Of a stretch of 53,936 bases of DNA, positions 37,948 through 48,511 are shown piece after piece. A program made the position numbers and the translations under genes. The number at the start of each line of letters is the position of its first letter. Position 1 is the stretch's first letter. The notes beneath the pieces are model-generated. The model did not search any database. It was not told the DNA's origin and was given only the letters and a program-made list of their open reading frames with translations. The DNA is from Mycobacterium asiaticum. GTDB taxonomy: Bacteria > Actinomycetota > Actinomycetes > Mycobacteriales > Mycobacteriaceae. The stretch covers positions 1 through 53,936 of the forward strand of contig NZ_LZLQ01000029.1 of assembly GCF_001673315.1 (NCBI RefSeq). The letters are read 5' to 3'.

Positions 37948-40900
37948 CGATCGATCCCGGAGCTAGAGAAGATGTCGCGGCGTGGAGCAACCTCACGCGC
38001 CGCGCCGGAGTGCCCGAGTGGGTCTCCAAGGCATACATCGACAGCTACCGGGGACCGCGCGACAAGCAACCGCCGGGTTCGCCGGACCCTGCCTCCGGGC
38101 TGGTGACGCCCGCGGTGGTGGATGCGCACCGCCGGCTCGCCGAGCACCGCCCGGCAGGTGAGAGCGCGGTAGCCGTCTACCCAGCCGACGACCCGGCCGG
38201 GTTCGGGCCCGCGCTGCAGGTGGTTACTGACCAAGGCAGCATGCTGATGGATTCGGTCACCGTCCTGCTGCACCGTCTCGGTCTGGCCTACACGGCCATC
38301 CTGACCCCCGTTTTCGATGTACGTCGCGACTCCGCGGGGGAGATTCAGCGGGTCGAACCAAAGCCGGCCGACTCGTCGCCCTACGTCGGCGAAGCCTGGA
38401 TCCACGTCCAGCTGTCGCCGTCGGTGGACAGCAAAGTGCTCGCGGAGGCGCAGCGGCTGCTACCCAAGGTGCTCGCCGATGTGCGACGAGTCGCCTCCGA
38501 CGCGTCGGCGATGATCTCCACCTTGAGCGAGGTGGCGGCCGACGTCGACCAAGATCCGCAAGGTCATTACCAGGCACCGGACCGGCAGGAAGTGGCGGCG
38601 CTGCTGCGCTGGCTGAATGACGGCAACTTCCTGCTGCTCGGTTATCAGCGCACCGAGGTGCAGGACGGCCTGGTCGTCGGTGACGGGTCAAGCGGGCTGG
38701 GTGTGCTGCGGGCCAGGTCGGGTACCCGGCCCCGGCTCACCGACGAATCCAAGCTGCTGGTTCTGGCGCAAGCGGCGGTGGGCAGCTATCTGCGCTACGG
38801 CGCCTACCCGTATGCCATCGCGGTGCGCGAATACGCCGACGGCGCCCGTGGCAATGCGGGCACGGTCTTCGAGCATCGCTTCGTCGGCTTGTTCACGGTC
38901 GCCGCGATGAACGCCGACGTGCTGGAGATCCCGACGATCTCGCACCGGGTACGCGACGCGCTCACCCTGGCCGGCAGCGACCCCAGCCACCCGGGCCAAC
39001 TCTTGCTCGACGTCATCCAAACCGTCCCGCGTCCGGAGTTGTTCACGCTCAGCGCCGAGCGGTTGCTGACGATGGCCAAAGCCGTCGTGGACATGGGGTC
39101 CCAACGGCGTGCACTGTTGTTCCTGCGCGCCGACCGGTTGCAGTTCTTCGTCTCCTGCTTGGTGTACCTGCCCCGCGACCGTTACACCACCGCCGTACGT
39201 CTGCAGATCGAGGACATCCTGGTCCGCGAGTTCGGCGGCACCAGCTTGGAGTTCACCGCGCGGGTCAGTGAATCCCCTTGGGCATTAATGCATTTCATGG
39301 TGCGCCTACCGGAACGATCCGCCCCAGTCGATGTGTCGGAGGACAACCGGACCCGCATCCAGGCACTGCTCAGCGAGGCCGCCCGCACCTGGGGTGACCG
39401 GCTCACCGCCGCAGCACCCACGGATGCGGTCAGTCACGCCGACGCCGAGCACTACGCCAGCGCCTTCCCCGAGGCCTACAAGCAGGCAGTCACTCCCGCC
39501 GAAGCCATCGACGACATCGCCGTCATCAAAGAACTCAGCGATGATTCGGTCAAATTGGTCTTCTCCGACCGTGACGAGGACGGTGTCGCTCAACTGACCT
39601 GGTTCCTCGGCGGCCGCACCGCCTCGCTGAGTGAGCTACTGCCGATGCTGCAGAGCATGGGCGTCGTCGTGCTCGAAGAACGACCATTCACCGTCACCCG
39701 GCCCGACGGACTGCTGGTGTGGATCTATCAGTTCAAGATCGTGCCGCACCCCACCATCCCGTTGGCCGCCTCTGCCGCCGAACGCGAGGCGGGCGCACAA
39801 CAATTCGCCGACGCCGTCACCGCCATCTGGCAGGGCCGGGTGGAAGTCGACCGGTTCAACGAACTGGTGATGCGCGCCGGGCTGAGCTGGCAGCAGGTCG
39901 TGCTGCTGCGCGCCTACGCAAAGTACTTGCGCCAAGCCAATTTTCCTTACAGTCAGTCCTACATCGAGTCAGTGCTCAACGACCATCCCTCGACGGCTCG
40001 ATCGCTGGTCGCCCTATTCGAGGCGCTGTTTGATCCGGAGTCCTCGGGCAGCGGCCGGGACGCACAAGCCGCGGCGGCCGCCGTCGCCGCCGACATCGAC
40101 GCGCTGGTTAGCCTGGACACCGACCGCATCCTGCGCGCGTTCGCCTCACTGGTCCAGGCCACGCTGCGCACCAATTACTTTGTCACGCGGGCTGATTCGG
40201 CTCGCAGCCGTGACGTGCTCTCGGTCAAGCTCAACGCGCAACTGATCGATGAGCTTCCGCTGCCTCGTCCCCAGTTCGAGATCTTCATCTACTCACCCCG
40301 CGTCGAGGGCGTGCACCTGCGGTTCGGCCCTGTCGCGCGTGGCGGTCTGCGCTGGTCTGACCGCCGCGACGACTTCCGCACCGAGATACTGGGGCTGGTC
40401 AAGGCGCAAGCGGTGAAGAATGCCGTCATCGTGCCGGTCGGAGCCAAGGGTGGATTCGTCGTCAAACGACCGCCGCTGCCCACCGGGGAGGCCGCGGCCG
40501 ACCGTGACGCCACCCGCTCCGAAGGCGTTGCCTGCTATCAGCTGTTCATCTCCGGGCTGCTCGACGTCACCGACAACGTCGACCACGCCACCAAAGCCGT
40601 CCACCCGCCGCCGGGGGTGGTGCGTCGCGATGGCGACGACGCGTACCTGGTGGTGGCCGCGGACAAAGGCACCGCCACCTTCTCCGACATCGCCAACGAC
40701 GTCGCCAAGTCCTACGGTTTCTGGCTCGGGGACGCGTTCGCCTCCGGCGGGTCGGTCGGCTACGACCACAAGGCCATGGGTATCACCGCCAAAGGCGCGT
40801 GGGAAGCGGTGAAGCGGCACTTCCGCGAGATCGGCGTCGACACCCAAAGTGAGGACTTCACCGTCGTCGGGGTAGGCGACATGAGCGGCGACGTATTCGG

Positions 40901-42776
40901 CAACGGGATGCTGTTGAGCAAGCACATCAGGTTGATCGCCGCCTTCGACCACCGGCATGTCTTCTTGGACCCCGACCCAGATGCGGCTTCGTCGTGGGTA
41001 GAGCGCAAGCGGATGTTCGACCTGCCCCGTTCCAGCTGGGACGACTACGACATGTCGCTGATCAGCGCCGGGGGCGGGGTGTACAGCCGCGAGCAGAAGG
41101 CCATCCCGGTCAGTGCGCAGGTCCGCGAAGCGCTTGGCATCGACGGTGACGTCACAGAAATGGCGCCGCCGGCCCTCATTCGGGCGATCCTGCAGGCGCC
41201 GGTCGACCTGCTCTTCAACGGCGGCATCGGGACCTACATAAAGGCCGAGGTGGAATCCGACGCTGATGTCGGCGATCGTGCGAATGATCCCGTGCGCGTC
41301 AACGGGAGCCAGGTGCGCGCCAAAGTCATCGGCGAGGGTGGCAACCTCGGCGTCACGTCGCTTGGCCGAGTGGAGTTCGACCTGTCCGGAGGCCGAATCA
41401 ACACCGACGCGCTGGACAACTCCGCGGGCGTCGATTGCTCCGACCACGAGGTCAACATCAAGATCCTGATCGATTCACTGGTCACCGCCGGCAAGGTCAA
41501 AGCCGAAGAGCGCAAACAACTTCTCGAATCGATGACCGACGAGGTCGCCGTCCTGGTGCTCACCGACAATGAGGATCAGAACGACTTGATGGGCACCAGT
41601 CGCGCCAACGCGGCGAGCCTGCTCCCGGTGCACGCCGACCAGATCAAGTACCTGGTCGCCCAGCGCGGCGTCAACCGGGAACTGGAAGCCCTGCCGTCGG
41701 AAAAAGAGATCTCGCGACGGCTCGAGGCCGGCATCGGGCTCACCTCGCCCGAACTGGCGACGTTGATGGCGCACGTCAAACTGAGCCTCAAGGAAGAGGT
41801 GCTCAAGACCGAGCTGCCCGACCAGGACGTGTTCGCGTCCCGGTTGCCCTACTACTTCCCAGCGCCGCTGCGGGAACGGTTCACCCCGGAAATCCGGGGT
41901 CACCAGCTACGGCGCGAGATCGTCACCACGATGCTGATCAACGACTTGGTGGACACGGCGGGCATCAGCTATGCCTACCGGATCGCCGAAGACGTCGGCG
42001 TCGCGCCGCTCGACGCCGTGCGCACCTATGCGGCCACCAACGCCATCTTCGGCGTCGGGCACACCTGGCGGCGGATCCGTGCGTGCAATCTCCCGGTTGC
42101 GCTCTCCGACCGGCTGACCTTGGACACCCGCCGGCTGATCGACCGTGCCGGCCGCTGGCTGCTCAACTACCGTCCCCAGCCGCTGGCCGTAGGCGCCGAG
42201 ATCAACCGATTCGCCGCGAAGGTCAGGGCGCTGACCCCGCACATGTCGGAATGGCTACGCGGCGACGACAAAGCGATCGTCGAAAAGGAAGCCGCGGAAT
42301 TCACCGCGCAGGGCGCGCCGCCGGACCTGGCCTACCGGGTCGCGGTCGGCCTGTACCGCTACAGCCTGCTCGACATCATCGACATCGCCGACATCACTGA
42401 GATCGAGACAGCCGAGGTCGCCGACACCTATTTCGCGCTGATGGACCGGCTGGGCACCGACTCCCTGCTCACCGCGGTGTCCGAGCTGCCGCGCAATGAC
42501 CGTTGGCATTCGTTGGCGCGCTTAGCGATCCGCGACGACATTTACGCCTCGTTGCGGTCGTTGTGCTTCGACGTGCTCGCGGCCGGCGAGCCGGACGAGA
42601 GCGGCGAGCAGAAGATCGTCGAATGGGAACACATCAGCGCGTCCCGAGTGGACCGGGCTCGCCGGACTCTCGACGAAATCCGGGAGAGTGGCGCGCGGGA
42701 CCTCGCGACTCTGTCGGTGGCGGCGCGACAGATCCGCCGCATGACGCGCACCAGCGGACGGGGTTCTTCAGGGTGA
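37944..42776 (+). CDS. gdh: Large NAD-specific glutamate dehydrogenase
   Basis: This 1610-residue enzyme of the large (L_180) class converts glutamate to 2-oxoglutarate and ammonia. The long N-terminal part holds ACT-like regulatory domains; the catalytic core around residues 790-860 has R-G-G-L-R-W-S-D-R and the lysines of [18 protein letters not shown] 37944 gives the family N-terminus (T-I-D-P-G-A); the frame is open upstream through the repeat array, but that is not gene sequence. In mycobacteria GarA inhibits this enzyme. It is fused in expression to a thioesterase gene by GTGA overlap. Confidence 0.95.
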   Translation: MTIDPGAREDVAAWSNLTRRAGVPEWVSKAYIDSYRGPRDKQPPGSPDPASGLVTPAVVDAHRRLAEHRPAGESAVAVYPADDPAGFGPALQVVTDQGSMLMDSVTVLLHRLGLAYTAILTPVFDVRRDSAGEIQRVEPKPADSSPYVGEAWIHVQLSPSVDSKVLAEAQRLLPKVLADVRRVASDASAMISTLSEVAADVDQDPQGHYQAPDRQEVAALLRWLNDGNFLLLGYQRTEVQDGLVVGDGSSGLGVLRARSGTRPRLTDESKLLVLAQAAVGSYLRYGAYPYAIAVREYADGARGNAGTVFEHRFVGLFTVAAMNADVLEIPTISHRVRDALTLAGSDPSHPGQLLLDVIQTVPRPELFTLSAERLLTMAKAVVDMGSQRRALLFLRADRLQFFVSCLVYLPRDRYTTAVRLQIEDILVREFGGTSLEFTARVSESPWALMHFMVRLPERSAPVDVSEDNRTRIQALLSEAARTWGDRLTAAAPTDAVSHADAEHYASAFPEAYKQAVTPAEAIDDIAVIKELSDDSVKLVFSDRDEDGVAQLTWFLGGRTASLSELLPMLQSMGVVVLEERPFTVTRPDGLLVWIYQFKIVPHPTIPLAASAAEREAGAQQFADAVTAIWQGRVEVDRFNELVMRAGLSWQQVVLLRAYAKYLRQANFPYSQSYIESVLNDHPSTARSLVALFEALFDPESSGSGRDAQAAAAAVAADIDALVSLDTDRILRAFASLVQATLRTNYFVTRADSARSRDVLSVKLNAQLIDELPLPRPQFEIFIYSPRVEGVHLRFGPVARGGLRWSDRRDDFRTEILGLVKAQAVKNAVIVPVGAKGGFVVKRPPLPTGEAAADRDATRSEGVACYQLFISGLLDVTDNVDHATKAVHPPPGVVRRDGDDAYLVVAADKGTATFSDIANDVAKSYGFWLGDAFASGGSVGYDHKAMGITAKGAWEAVKRHFREIGVDTQSEDFTVVGVGDMSGDVFGNGMLLSKHIRLIAAFDHRHVFLDPDPDAASSWVERKRMFDLPRSSWDDYDMSLISAGGGVYSREQKAIPVSAQVREALGIDGDVTEMAPPALIRAILQAPVDLLFNGGIGTYIKAEVESDADVGDRANDPVRVNGSQVRAKVIGEGGNLGVTSLGRVEFDLSGGRINTDALDNSAGVDCSDHEVNIKILIDSLVTAGKVKAEERKQLLESMTDEVAVLVLTDNEDQNDLMGTSRANAASLLPVHADQIKYLVAQRGVNRELEALPSEKEISRRLEAGIGLTSPELATLMAHVKLSLKEEVLKTELPDQDVFASRLPYYFPAPLRERFTPEIRGHQLRREIVTTMLINDLVDTAGISYAYRIAEDVGVAPLDAVRTYAATNAIFGVGHTWRRIRACNLPVALSDRLTLDTRRLIDRAGRWLLNYRPQPLAVGAEINRFAAKVRALTPHMSEWLRGDDKAIVEKEAAEFTAQGAPPDLAYRVAVGLYRYSLLDIIDIADITEIETAEVADTYFALMDRLGTDSLLTAVSELPRNDRWHSLARLAIRDDIYASLRSLCFDVLAAGEPDESGEQKIVEWEHISASRVDRARRTLDEIRESGARDLATLSVAARQIRRMTRTSGRGSSG

Positions 42777-43186
42777 GCATCGGATACGTCGCACCGGTGC
42801 CGGTGCGTTGGTCGGACATCGACATGTACCAGCACGTCAACCACGCCACCATGGTCACGATTCTGGAAGAGTCGCGCGTTCCATTTCTCAAGGAACCCTT
42901 CGGCGCCGACATCACCACTATCGGCCTGCTGATCGCCGACGTCCGCGTCACCTATAAAGATCAACTGCGCCTTGTCGATTCGCCGCTGCAGGTGACCATC
43001 TGGACCAAGCGGTTGCGGGCGGTCGACTTCACGCTGGGCTACGAAGTGCGTTCGGTGAACGCCGATCCGGAGTCCAAGCCGGCCGTCATCGCGGAGTCGC
43101 AACTGGCCGCCGTGCATATCAAAGAGCAGCGGCTGGTACGACTTTCACCGCATCATCGGGAGTATCTGCAGCGGTGGATCCGGTAG
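42773..43186 (+). CDS. Hot-dog acyl-CoA thioesterase (Rv2475c type)
   Basis: The 137-residue protein is a 4-hydroxybenzoyl-CoA-thioesterase-like hot-dog enzyme with [15 protein letters not shown] near its N-terminus, where the Asp after the Tyr-region helix is catalytic in the family. GTG 42773 overlaps the gdh stop. Substrate unknown. Confidence 0.9.
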   Translation: MSIGYVAPVPVRWSDIDMYQHVNHATMVTILEESRVPFLKEPFGADITTIGLLIADVRVTYKDQLRLVDSPLQVTIWTKRLRAVDFTLGYEVRSVNADPESKPAVIAESQLAAVHIKEQRLVRLSPHHREYLQRWIR

Positions 43187-43839
43187 GGGAGCGCGGGCTG
43201 TGGCTGCCCGACGACGCCCACCGCGCGGACCTGGCCACCTTCGTCGACTACGCGTTGCGGCTCGACGACGCCGCGGTCATCCGGCTACGGGCCCGAGCGC
43301 CCGGACTGGTGACTGCTTGGGTGGCAACAGGTTTCGACGTGCTCGCCAGCCGCGTGGTGGCCGGTACGGTTCGGCCAGAAGACATGTCGGTCGGTGCGGA
43401 CGCCTTGGCTCGCGGGCTGGCGGCTGCCCAGGCGCCCGAGGGTTACGTCGATCCCGGATTTGCGATGGATTCGGCGTGGCGGGGCGGGTTGCCCCCCGAC
43501 TCGGGGTTCACCCATCTCGATGACATACCGGCCAAAGTGATCTTGGATCTGGCGCAAAGCGGTGCGCAATTGGCCAAGGAGCACGGCAGCGCGCACGGGC
43601 CACCGGTCTCGCTGCTGGACCAGGAGGTCATCGAGGTCAGCTCGGGCGAGTCGGTCGTCGGTCTGCCGATGCGCTGCGTATTCGCTTTGACGGCAATGGG
43701 TTTCCTGCCGCAATCGGCCGAGGCGTCTGACGATGGTGAGTTGATCAGGGTCCGGGTGCTCCCGGCCTGGCTGCGCGTCGACGCCCGTTTCGGCTCGGTC
43801 TACCGGCGGCGCGGCCCCGCGTCGGTGGTGTTGCGGTGA
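43174..43839 (+). CDS. Conserved mycobacterial protein of unknown function (Rv2474c type)
   Basis: The 221-residue protein has no motif I recognise. It is soluble, rich in Ala, Leu and Arg, and has no signal peptide. GTG 43174 lies 13 bases inside the thioesterase gene, so both are translated together with gdh. It is convergent with the next gene, 7 bp apart. Confidence 0.8.
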   Translation: MDPVGERGLWLPDDAHRADLATFVDYALRLDDAAVIRLRARAPGLVTAWVATGFDVLASRVVAGTVRPEDMSVGADALARGLAAAQAPEGYVDPGFAMDSAWRGGLPPDSGFTHLDDIPAKVILDLAQSGAQLAKEHGSAHGPPVSLLDQEVIEVSSGESVVGLPMRCVFALTAMGFLPQSAEASDDGELIRVRVLPAWLRVDARFGSVYRRRGPASVVLR

Positions 43840-43846
43840 GGGCTTT

Positions 43847-44884
43847 CTAAGTGCTGTACACCGTCCACAACGGCAACACGGAGTTGAGGTGGTCCATGAA
43901 CTTCTTCAGACCCACCCGATACTGCCCATAGCCGTAAGGGTCCTCCGCGTACTCGGGGAACGCGATCCCCAGTCCGAACAGGCCGGGCGCGATGATCCCG
44001 TTCTGCTGGTTGTAGTCCAACGGTCCCCACTGCGGTGTCGCCGGCAGCCTTCTGCGATCGAAACCGACGGTGTAGACAACGCGGTCACACTCGCCGAGTT
44101 TGGCTTCGAATTCGGGGCCGGACACCCAGCACCGTTCCAATCGGTCCGGATAAACCCCGTCGATGTTCTCCCGAGCCCAATCGGCCGCCCGCCCCTTTAG
44201 TCCGGTGTCGTCAAACAAGATCCAATCATCCAGGTAGACAGCGTATTTGAGTGGAGCGCGGTAGAAATTCACCACTTTCGCGACCGGATGACGCAAGAGA
44301 TTGGGCAGCGCGATCATCGACGAGTGGGAAGAACCGAAGACGGCGACCGTCGCGCCGTCCAGCGACTCCTCGGCGAGCCTGTCCGGATCAAGAGCGACTT
44401 CCACCGGGATTTCGTCCAATTGCGGATAGTCCAGTTTCCGGGGCACCGCACCGACGGCAAGAATCACGTTGTCGGCGACGATCGTTTGGTTCTTGGTCTC
44501 GATCCGCCACCGTCTCTTCTCCAGATAGAGCGCGGTCGCCGTCGTCCGAAAGGTAGGTACCCGCTCGACCAGGTGATCGGTGATCCACAACAACGGGTCG
44601 GCCACCAGGGCGAGCGCGCATGTCTCGGGGGGATCGACTTCGCGCAGCGGCAGTGGTGGCGCCTCGCCAAACCGAAATGCGTTGGAGCCGTTGAGGTATT
44701 CCAAAAAGGTTGCCGCGACGGTATTGCTGGAGACCGACCGCCATTTCGCACCCACGTCGCCCGCGCCGAACGCCGGGTCGATCCAGGCGAGTTTCTCCTG
44801 CGGGATGCCGTGGTCCAGCAGGCGTCCCACCGCCGCGATTCCGGCGGGTCCCGCTCCGATCACTGCCCACGCGTAGGTCGTCAT
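43847..44884 (-). CDS. FAD/NAD(P)-dependent oxidoreductase
   Basis: This 345-residue flavoprotein begins A-V-I-G-A-G-P-A-G-I-A, an FAD Rossmann motif, and has a second one, V-A-V-F-G-S-S-H-S-S, for NAD(P)H around residue 178-187. It resembles the ornithine-monooxygenase/pyridine-nucleotide oxidoreductase group, but is shorter than SidA-type hydroxylases (usually above 400), and no siderophore genes are near. It lies upstream-oriented with aglA on the minus strand, at a place where M. tuberculosis has other genes. Function unknown. Confidence 0.82.
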   Translation of the reverse strand: MTTYAWAVIGAGPAGIAAVGRLLDHGIPQEKLAWIDPAFGAGDVGAKWRSVSSNTVAATFLEYLNGSNAFRFGEAPPLPLREVDPPETCALALVADPLLWITDHLVERVPTFRTTATALYLEKRRWRIETKNQTIVADNVILAVGAVPRKLDYPQLDEIPVEVALDPDRLAEESLDGATVAVFGSSHSSMIALPNLLRHPVAKVVNFYRAPLKYAVYLDDWILFDDTGLKGRAADWARENIDGVYPDRLERCWVSGPEFEAKLGECDRVVYTVGFDRRRLPATPQWGPLDYNQQNGIIAPGLFGLGIAFPEYAEDPYGYGQYRVGLKKFMDHLNSVLPLWTVYST

Positions 44885-44896
44885 GCATCACCTATA

Positions 44897-44962
44897 GAGC
44901 AACGCGCCGCCGAAATTACGGCAACGCGCCGCCGAAAGTAGAGCAACTCGCCCCCGAAGGGG
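44897..44962. repeat. 22-bp tandem repeat, three copies
   Basis: Units begin at 44897, 44919 and 44941; each contains a GCAAC-GCGCC-GCCGAA core, the last copy more diverged. They fill the gap between aglA and the FAD oxidoreductase gene. On the minus strand a 28-codon frame (44974-44888) starts at a GTG overlapping the aglA stop and ends three bases before the oxidoreductase ATG. Confidence 0.75.
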
Positions 44963-44970
44963 AAGCGGCC

Positions 44971-46548
44971 TCACGCCAGCCATGCCGCGCTGTCTGCCGG
45001 CAGCCTGCCGCCCACCAGGGGCGCGCTGGTCAGCAGCACCTCTCCGGGCGGCAAGGCGACGGGGCGGTCGCCGGCGTTCAACACGCAGACCAGGCCGCCG
45101 CCGCGGCGCCGGAAGGTCACCGCATCTGGCGGCGAGGAAAGCCAGTCGATCGCCGTGCCGTCGAATTCGGCGCGGGATTTACGCAATTGGATGATGTGCT
45201 GGAAGAACGACAACGTCGAATCGGGTTCGCTGCTTTGCTTCTCGACGGTCAGTGAAGCCCAGTCGGAAGGCATCGGGAGCCAGGTGTGGGAATTCGTGGA
45301 GAACCCGAACGGCGGCGCATCGCCTGACCACGGCAGCGGAACCCGGCACCGATCACGGCCCCGTTCGGTGCGCCCCGAGCGTTCCCACGTCGGGTCCTGC
45401 AGGACCTCGTCGGGAAGGTCCACGTCGGGCAGACCCAGCTCCTCACCGTTGTAGATGAACACCGCGCCGGGCAGGGCGAGCATCAGCATGGCGATGGCCT
45501 TCGCCCGAGCCAGACCCACCTCGCCGCCCCCGTATCGAGTGACTTCGCGGCCCACATCGTGGTTGGACAGCGTCCACGTTGGCGTGGCGCTTTCCAGTGC
45601 CGCGGCCGCCAGCGAGTTCTGCACCGCCAAACGGATCTCGGTGGCGTCGAAGTCGGTGCGGGTGAGCCGAAAGTTGAAGCCGAGATGCAGCTCATCTGAA
45701 CGTACGTATTCGGCCCATTGCGCGTTGTCGTGGACCCACACTTCGCCGACAGTCACCGCTTCGGGATAGTCGTCCATGACGGTGCGGATGTCGCGGTGGA
45801 TCGCGTGCACATGCGGTCGGTTGAACCGCGGGTCCTCGTCGTTGTGCCGCAGGATCTCGACGGTGGCATCCGGGGCATCCGGCAAGCCGGCCGGCTTGGC
45901 CATACCGTGCGCAACGTCGATGCGGAACCCGTCCACACCGCGTTCCAGCCAGAAACGCAGCGTCTTCTCGAAGTCGTCGAAGATCTCCGGGTTGTCCCAG
46001 TTCAGATCCGGCTGTTCGGCATCGAACAGGTGCAGGTACCACTGGCCCGGGTTGCCGTCCGGCTCGATCACCCGGGTCCAAGCCGGCCCGCCGAACACCG
46101 ACTCCCAATTGTTGGGCGGCAGCGAACCATCCGGTCCGCGGCCATCGCGGAAAAAATACCGCTCACGCGCCGCGGTGCTGGGCCTGGCGGCCAGCGCGGC
46201 CTGAAACCAGGGGTGTTGGGAGCTGGTGTGGTTGGGCACCACGTCCATCGTGACCTTGATGTTCCGGGCGTGCGCGGCGGCGATCAGCCGCTCGAAAGCG
46301 GCCATCCCGCCGAACAGCGGGTCGATGTCCCGCGGGTCGGCGACGTCGTAGCCGTGGTCGGCCATCGGGGACACGGTGACCGGGTTGACCCAGATCGCGT
46401 CCACGCCGAGCCGCTCCAGATGATCCAGTCGGCCGGCCAGACCGTTGAGGTCGCCGACGCCGTCGCCGTCGCTGTCAGCGAACGAGCGCGGATACACCTG
46501 GTAGAACACCGCGGACTGCCACCACGCCTGTGCCGCCTGGTCGGCCAT
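44971..46548 (-). CDS. aglA: GH13 alpha-glucosidase
   Basis: This 525-residue glycoside hydrolase of family 13 splits alpha-1,4 or alpha-1,6 glucosides. The catalytic residues are in G-F-R-I-D-V-A-H (nucleophile Asp), V-G-E-V-W (acid Glu) and S-N-H-D-V (Asp). The first strand motif Q-V-Y-P-R-S-F is near the N-terminus. ATG 46548 overlaps the glbO stop (ATGA); the frame is open upstream, but that region is glbO. It is likely co-expressed with glbO. Confidence 0.93.
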   Translation of the reverse strand: MADQAAQAWWQSAVFYQVYPRSFADSDGDGVGDLNGLAGRLDHLERLGVDAIWVNPVTVSPMADHGYDVADPRDIDPLFGGMAAFERLIAAAHARNIKVTMDVVPNHTSSQHPWFQAALAARPSTAARERYFFRDGRGPDGSLPPNNWESVFGGPAWTRVIEPDGNPGQWYLHLFDAEQPDLNWDNPEIFDDFEKTLRFWLERGVDGFRIDVAHGMAKPAGLPDAPDATVEILRHNDEDPRFNRPHVHAIHRDIRTVMDDYPEAVTVGEVWVHDNAQWAEYVRSDELHLGFNFRLTRTDFDATEIRLAVQNSLAAAALESATPTWTLSNHDVGREVTRYGGGEVGLARAKAIAMLMLALPGAVFIYNGEELGLPDVDLPDEVLQDPTWERSGRTERGRDRCRVPLPWSGDAPPFGFSTNSHTWLPMPSDWASLTVEKQSSEPDSTLSFFQHIIQLRKSRAEFDGTAIDWLSSPPDAVTFRRRGGGLVCVLNAGDRPVALPPGEVLLTSAPLVGGRLPADSAAWLA

Positions 46549-46943
46549 CAGAACGTCGCGTTGACGAGGGAGTGTGCCGCCATCTCGAGATACTGGAGTA
46601 GCTGGCGCCGGTGCTCGTCGTCGAGGGTCTGTGAGTCGATGGACGCGACCGCGGTGTGCATACACCGCAGCCAGGCGTCACGTTCCAGGGCAGTGATCCG
46701 GAACGGCACGTGGCGCATCCGCAGGCGAGGGTGTCCGCGCTGCTCGGAGTAGGTCCGCGGGCCGCCCCAGTACTGCTCGAGGAACATCCGCAGCCGCTCT
46801 TCGGCGCCCGTCAGATCTTCTTCCGGATACAGCGGACGCAGAATTTCATCCTCGGCGACCTGCTGGTAGAAGCGCGAGACAATCGCGTCGAAGGTCTGGG
46901 CCCCGCCGATGGCGTCGTAGAAAGACTCTGTTGTTTGATCCAT
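46548..46943 (-). CDS. glbO: Truncated haemoglobin, group II (trHbO)
   Basis: This 131-residue haem protein binds oxygen and is thought to help oxygen delivery and redox defence at the membrane. The conserved [12 protein letters not shown] and [10 protein letters not shown] blocks carry the distal and proximal (F8 His) residues. ATG 46943 is preceded by GGAGAG; longer upstream extension in the frame is not conserved. Confidence 0.95.
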   Translation of the reverse strand: MDQTTESFYDAIGGAQTFDAIVSRFYQQVAEDEILRPLYPEEDLTGAEERLRMFLEQYWGGPRTYSEQRGHPRLRMRHVPFRITALERDAWLRCMHTAVASIDSQTLDDEHRRQLLQYLEMAAHSLVNATF

Positions 46944-47072
46944 CGCTCTCCATTGTGAGGCACCGGCAACTGCGGCCGCGAAGCTCCGTGTATTCACCGG
47001 ATAGACACGCGTGCCCCCGGCAATAGGCGTGCGATCGGCAGCAAATCGTGGTGAACTGTCGGCGGAGGATTT

Positions 47073-47720
47073 ATGGCGCAGCGCAACAAACGCCGCAGCC
47101 ACCGCATATCCGGTGCCGCGGCAACTGGACTAGGGCCTGCGACTGCGCCATCGCTACACAGCGTCGACACCCACCCGCCTTCCCGCAACGAGAACGCATC
47201 GATCTGGAACCGCCGGCGGGTGCTGCTGCTGAACTCCACCTACGAACCCCTCACCGCACTGCCGATGCGCCGCGCCATCGTCATGTTGATCTGCGGCAAG
47301 GCCGACGTGGTGCACGACGACCCGGCCGGCTCCGTCATCCATTCCGCGACCCGGTCCATCGCCGTGCCGTCCGTCATCCAATTGCGGTCCTACGTTCGGG
47401 TGCCCTATCGAGCCCGGGTGCCGATGACGCGGGCCGCGCTGATGCATCGCGACCGGTTCTGCTGCGCCTACTGCGGAGCCAAGGCCGACACCGTCGACCA
47501 TGTGGTGCCGCGCAGTCGCGGAGGTGACCACTCGTGGGAGAACTGCGTCGCGTGCTGCTCGACGTGCAACCACCGCAAGGGCGACAAGCTGCTCAGTGAA
47601 CTGGGCTGGGCGTTGCGGCGGGCTCCGCTCCCGCCGACCGGCCAGCACTGGCGGCTGCTGTCAACGGTCAAGGACCTGGATCCGTCGTGGGCGCGCTACC
47701 TCGGGGAGGGCGCCGCCTAG
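47073..47720 (+). CDS. HNH endonuclease-domain protein (Rv2469c type)
   Basis: This 215-residue protein has an HNH nuclease core: C-A-Y-C-G, then [11 protein letters not shown], then [14 protein letters not shown]. The two C-x2-C pairs bind zinc and the D-H is catalytic in the family. The N-terminus is a basic, unstructured stretch. GGAGGA lies just before ATG 47073. Its DNA target is unknown; the gene is divergent from glbO. Confidence 0.9.
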   Translation: MAQRNKRRSHRISGAAATGLGPATAPSLHSVDTHPPSRNENASIWNRRRVLLLNSTYEPLTALPMRRAIVMLICGKADVVHDDPAGSVIHSATRSIAVPSVIQLRSYVRVPYRARVPMTRAALMHRDRFCCAYCGAKADTVDHVVPRSRGGDHSWENCVACCSTCNHRKGDKLLSELGWALRRAPLPPTGQHWRLLSTVKDLDPSWARYLGEGAA

Positions 47721-47789
47721 CCCGCAACGCTCGGGTATTTCGGGTCCTAGGTGTCCCGGTTTAACCCCGGGTGGGATACGGTTTGCCTC

Positions 47790-48026
47790 GTGAACGCTAT
47801 GCAGACTCACCTGCTGTTGGTAGGTGTCCCGTTGTTGCTGGTGGTGGTACTGGGGCTGCTGACCTTGACCCGCAAGGGGCCGCACCCGAAGAGCTATGAC
47901 CTGTCGGAGAAGTGGACACACGCGCCGATTCTGTGGGCTGCCACCGACGAGGCTGTCGGTGGATCCCACGGTGGGCACGGCAGGTCGGAGTTCACTGTTG
48001 GAGGTGGCGCAAGTGGCACATGGTGA
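47790..48026 (+). CDS. ctaJ: Cytochrome aa3 accessory subunit CtaJ (small membrane protein)
   Basis: This 78-residue protein has one membrane helix (about 7-24) and a cytoplasmic tail. Position (after the HNH gene, before a DUF5130 gene) matches the M. smegmatis gene reported as CtaJ, a subunit of the cytochrome bcc-aa3 supercomplex. GTG 47790 fits a leaderless mRNA: TACGGT at 47777-47782 predicts a start at about 47789. ATG 47799 is the alternative. The C-terminal Gly/His-rich tail overlaps the next gene by 14 bp. Assignment rests on context and size, so it is moderate. Confidence 0.72.
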   Translation: MNAMQTHLLLVGVPLLLVVVLGLLTLTRKGPHPKSYDLSEKWTHAPILWAATDEAVGGSHGGHGRSEFTVGGGASGTW

Positions 48027-48480
48027 AGTCGCGACGATCGACCCCGCCGACCTGCCGCGGGGCTGGGTGCTCACTACGAGCGGGCGGGTTTCGGGAGTCA
48101 CCGAGCCGGGCGAGCTCTCCGTGCACTACCCGTTCTCGATCAAAGAGCTTGTCGCCGTGGACGATGCGCTGAAGTACGCGTCGCGGAAGTCGAAGGCGCG
48201 GTTCGCCGTCTACCTGGGTGACCTGGGTAGCGACACCGCTGCTCGGGCTCGGGAACTCCTGGCCAAGGTCCCGACGCCCAACAACGCGGTGCTGCTCGCG
48301 GTCTCGCCGGACCAGAGTGTGATCGAGGTTGTGTACGGCTCCGAGGTGCGTGGCCGGGGTGCCGAATCAGCGGCCCCACTCGGCGTCGCTGCCGCATCGT
48401 CAGCCTTCGAGCAGGGTCACCTGGTCGACGGGTTGGTCAGCGCGATTCGAGTGCTCAGCGGGGGGATTTCGCCGGCTTAG
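48013..48480 (+). CDS. DUF5130 protein, respiratory supercomplex factor PRSAF1 (Rv2468c type)
   Basis: This 155-residue soluble protein belongs to DUF5130. Its M. smegmatis counterpart was found bridging complex III and IV in the respiratory supercomplex (PRSAF1). GTG 48013 is chosen because GGAGG (48000-48004) lies eight bases before it; GTG 48004 is inside that site. It overlaps ctaJ, so both are made together. The function here is inferred from that complex and the paired genes. Confidence 0.78.
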   Translation: MAHGEVATIDPADLPRGWVLTTSGRVSGVTEPGELSVHYPFSIKELVAVDDALKYASRKSKARFAVYLGDLGSDTAARARELLAKVPTPNNAVLLAVSPDQSVIEVVYGSEVRGRGAESAAPLGVAAASSAFEQGHLVDGLVSAIRVLSGGISPA

Positions 48481-48511
48481 TCGCCGGAGTGGGCAGCGCG
48501 CTCGTGCCACG

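Noticed and set aside
35945..38038. 697-codon open frame on the minus strand antisense to ettA and the 54-bp repeats
   Set aside because: It is antisense to ettA along its length, has low-complexity repeats from the VNTR and no recognisable domain; high GC keeps such frames open.
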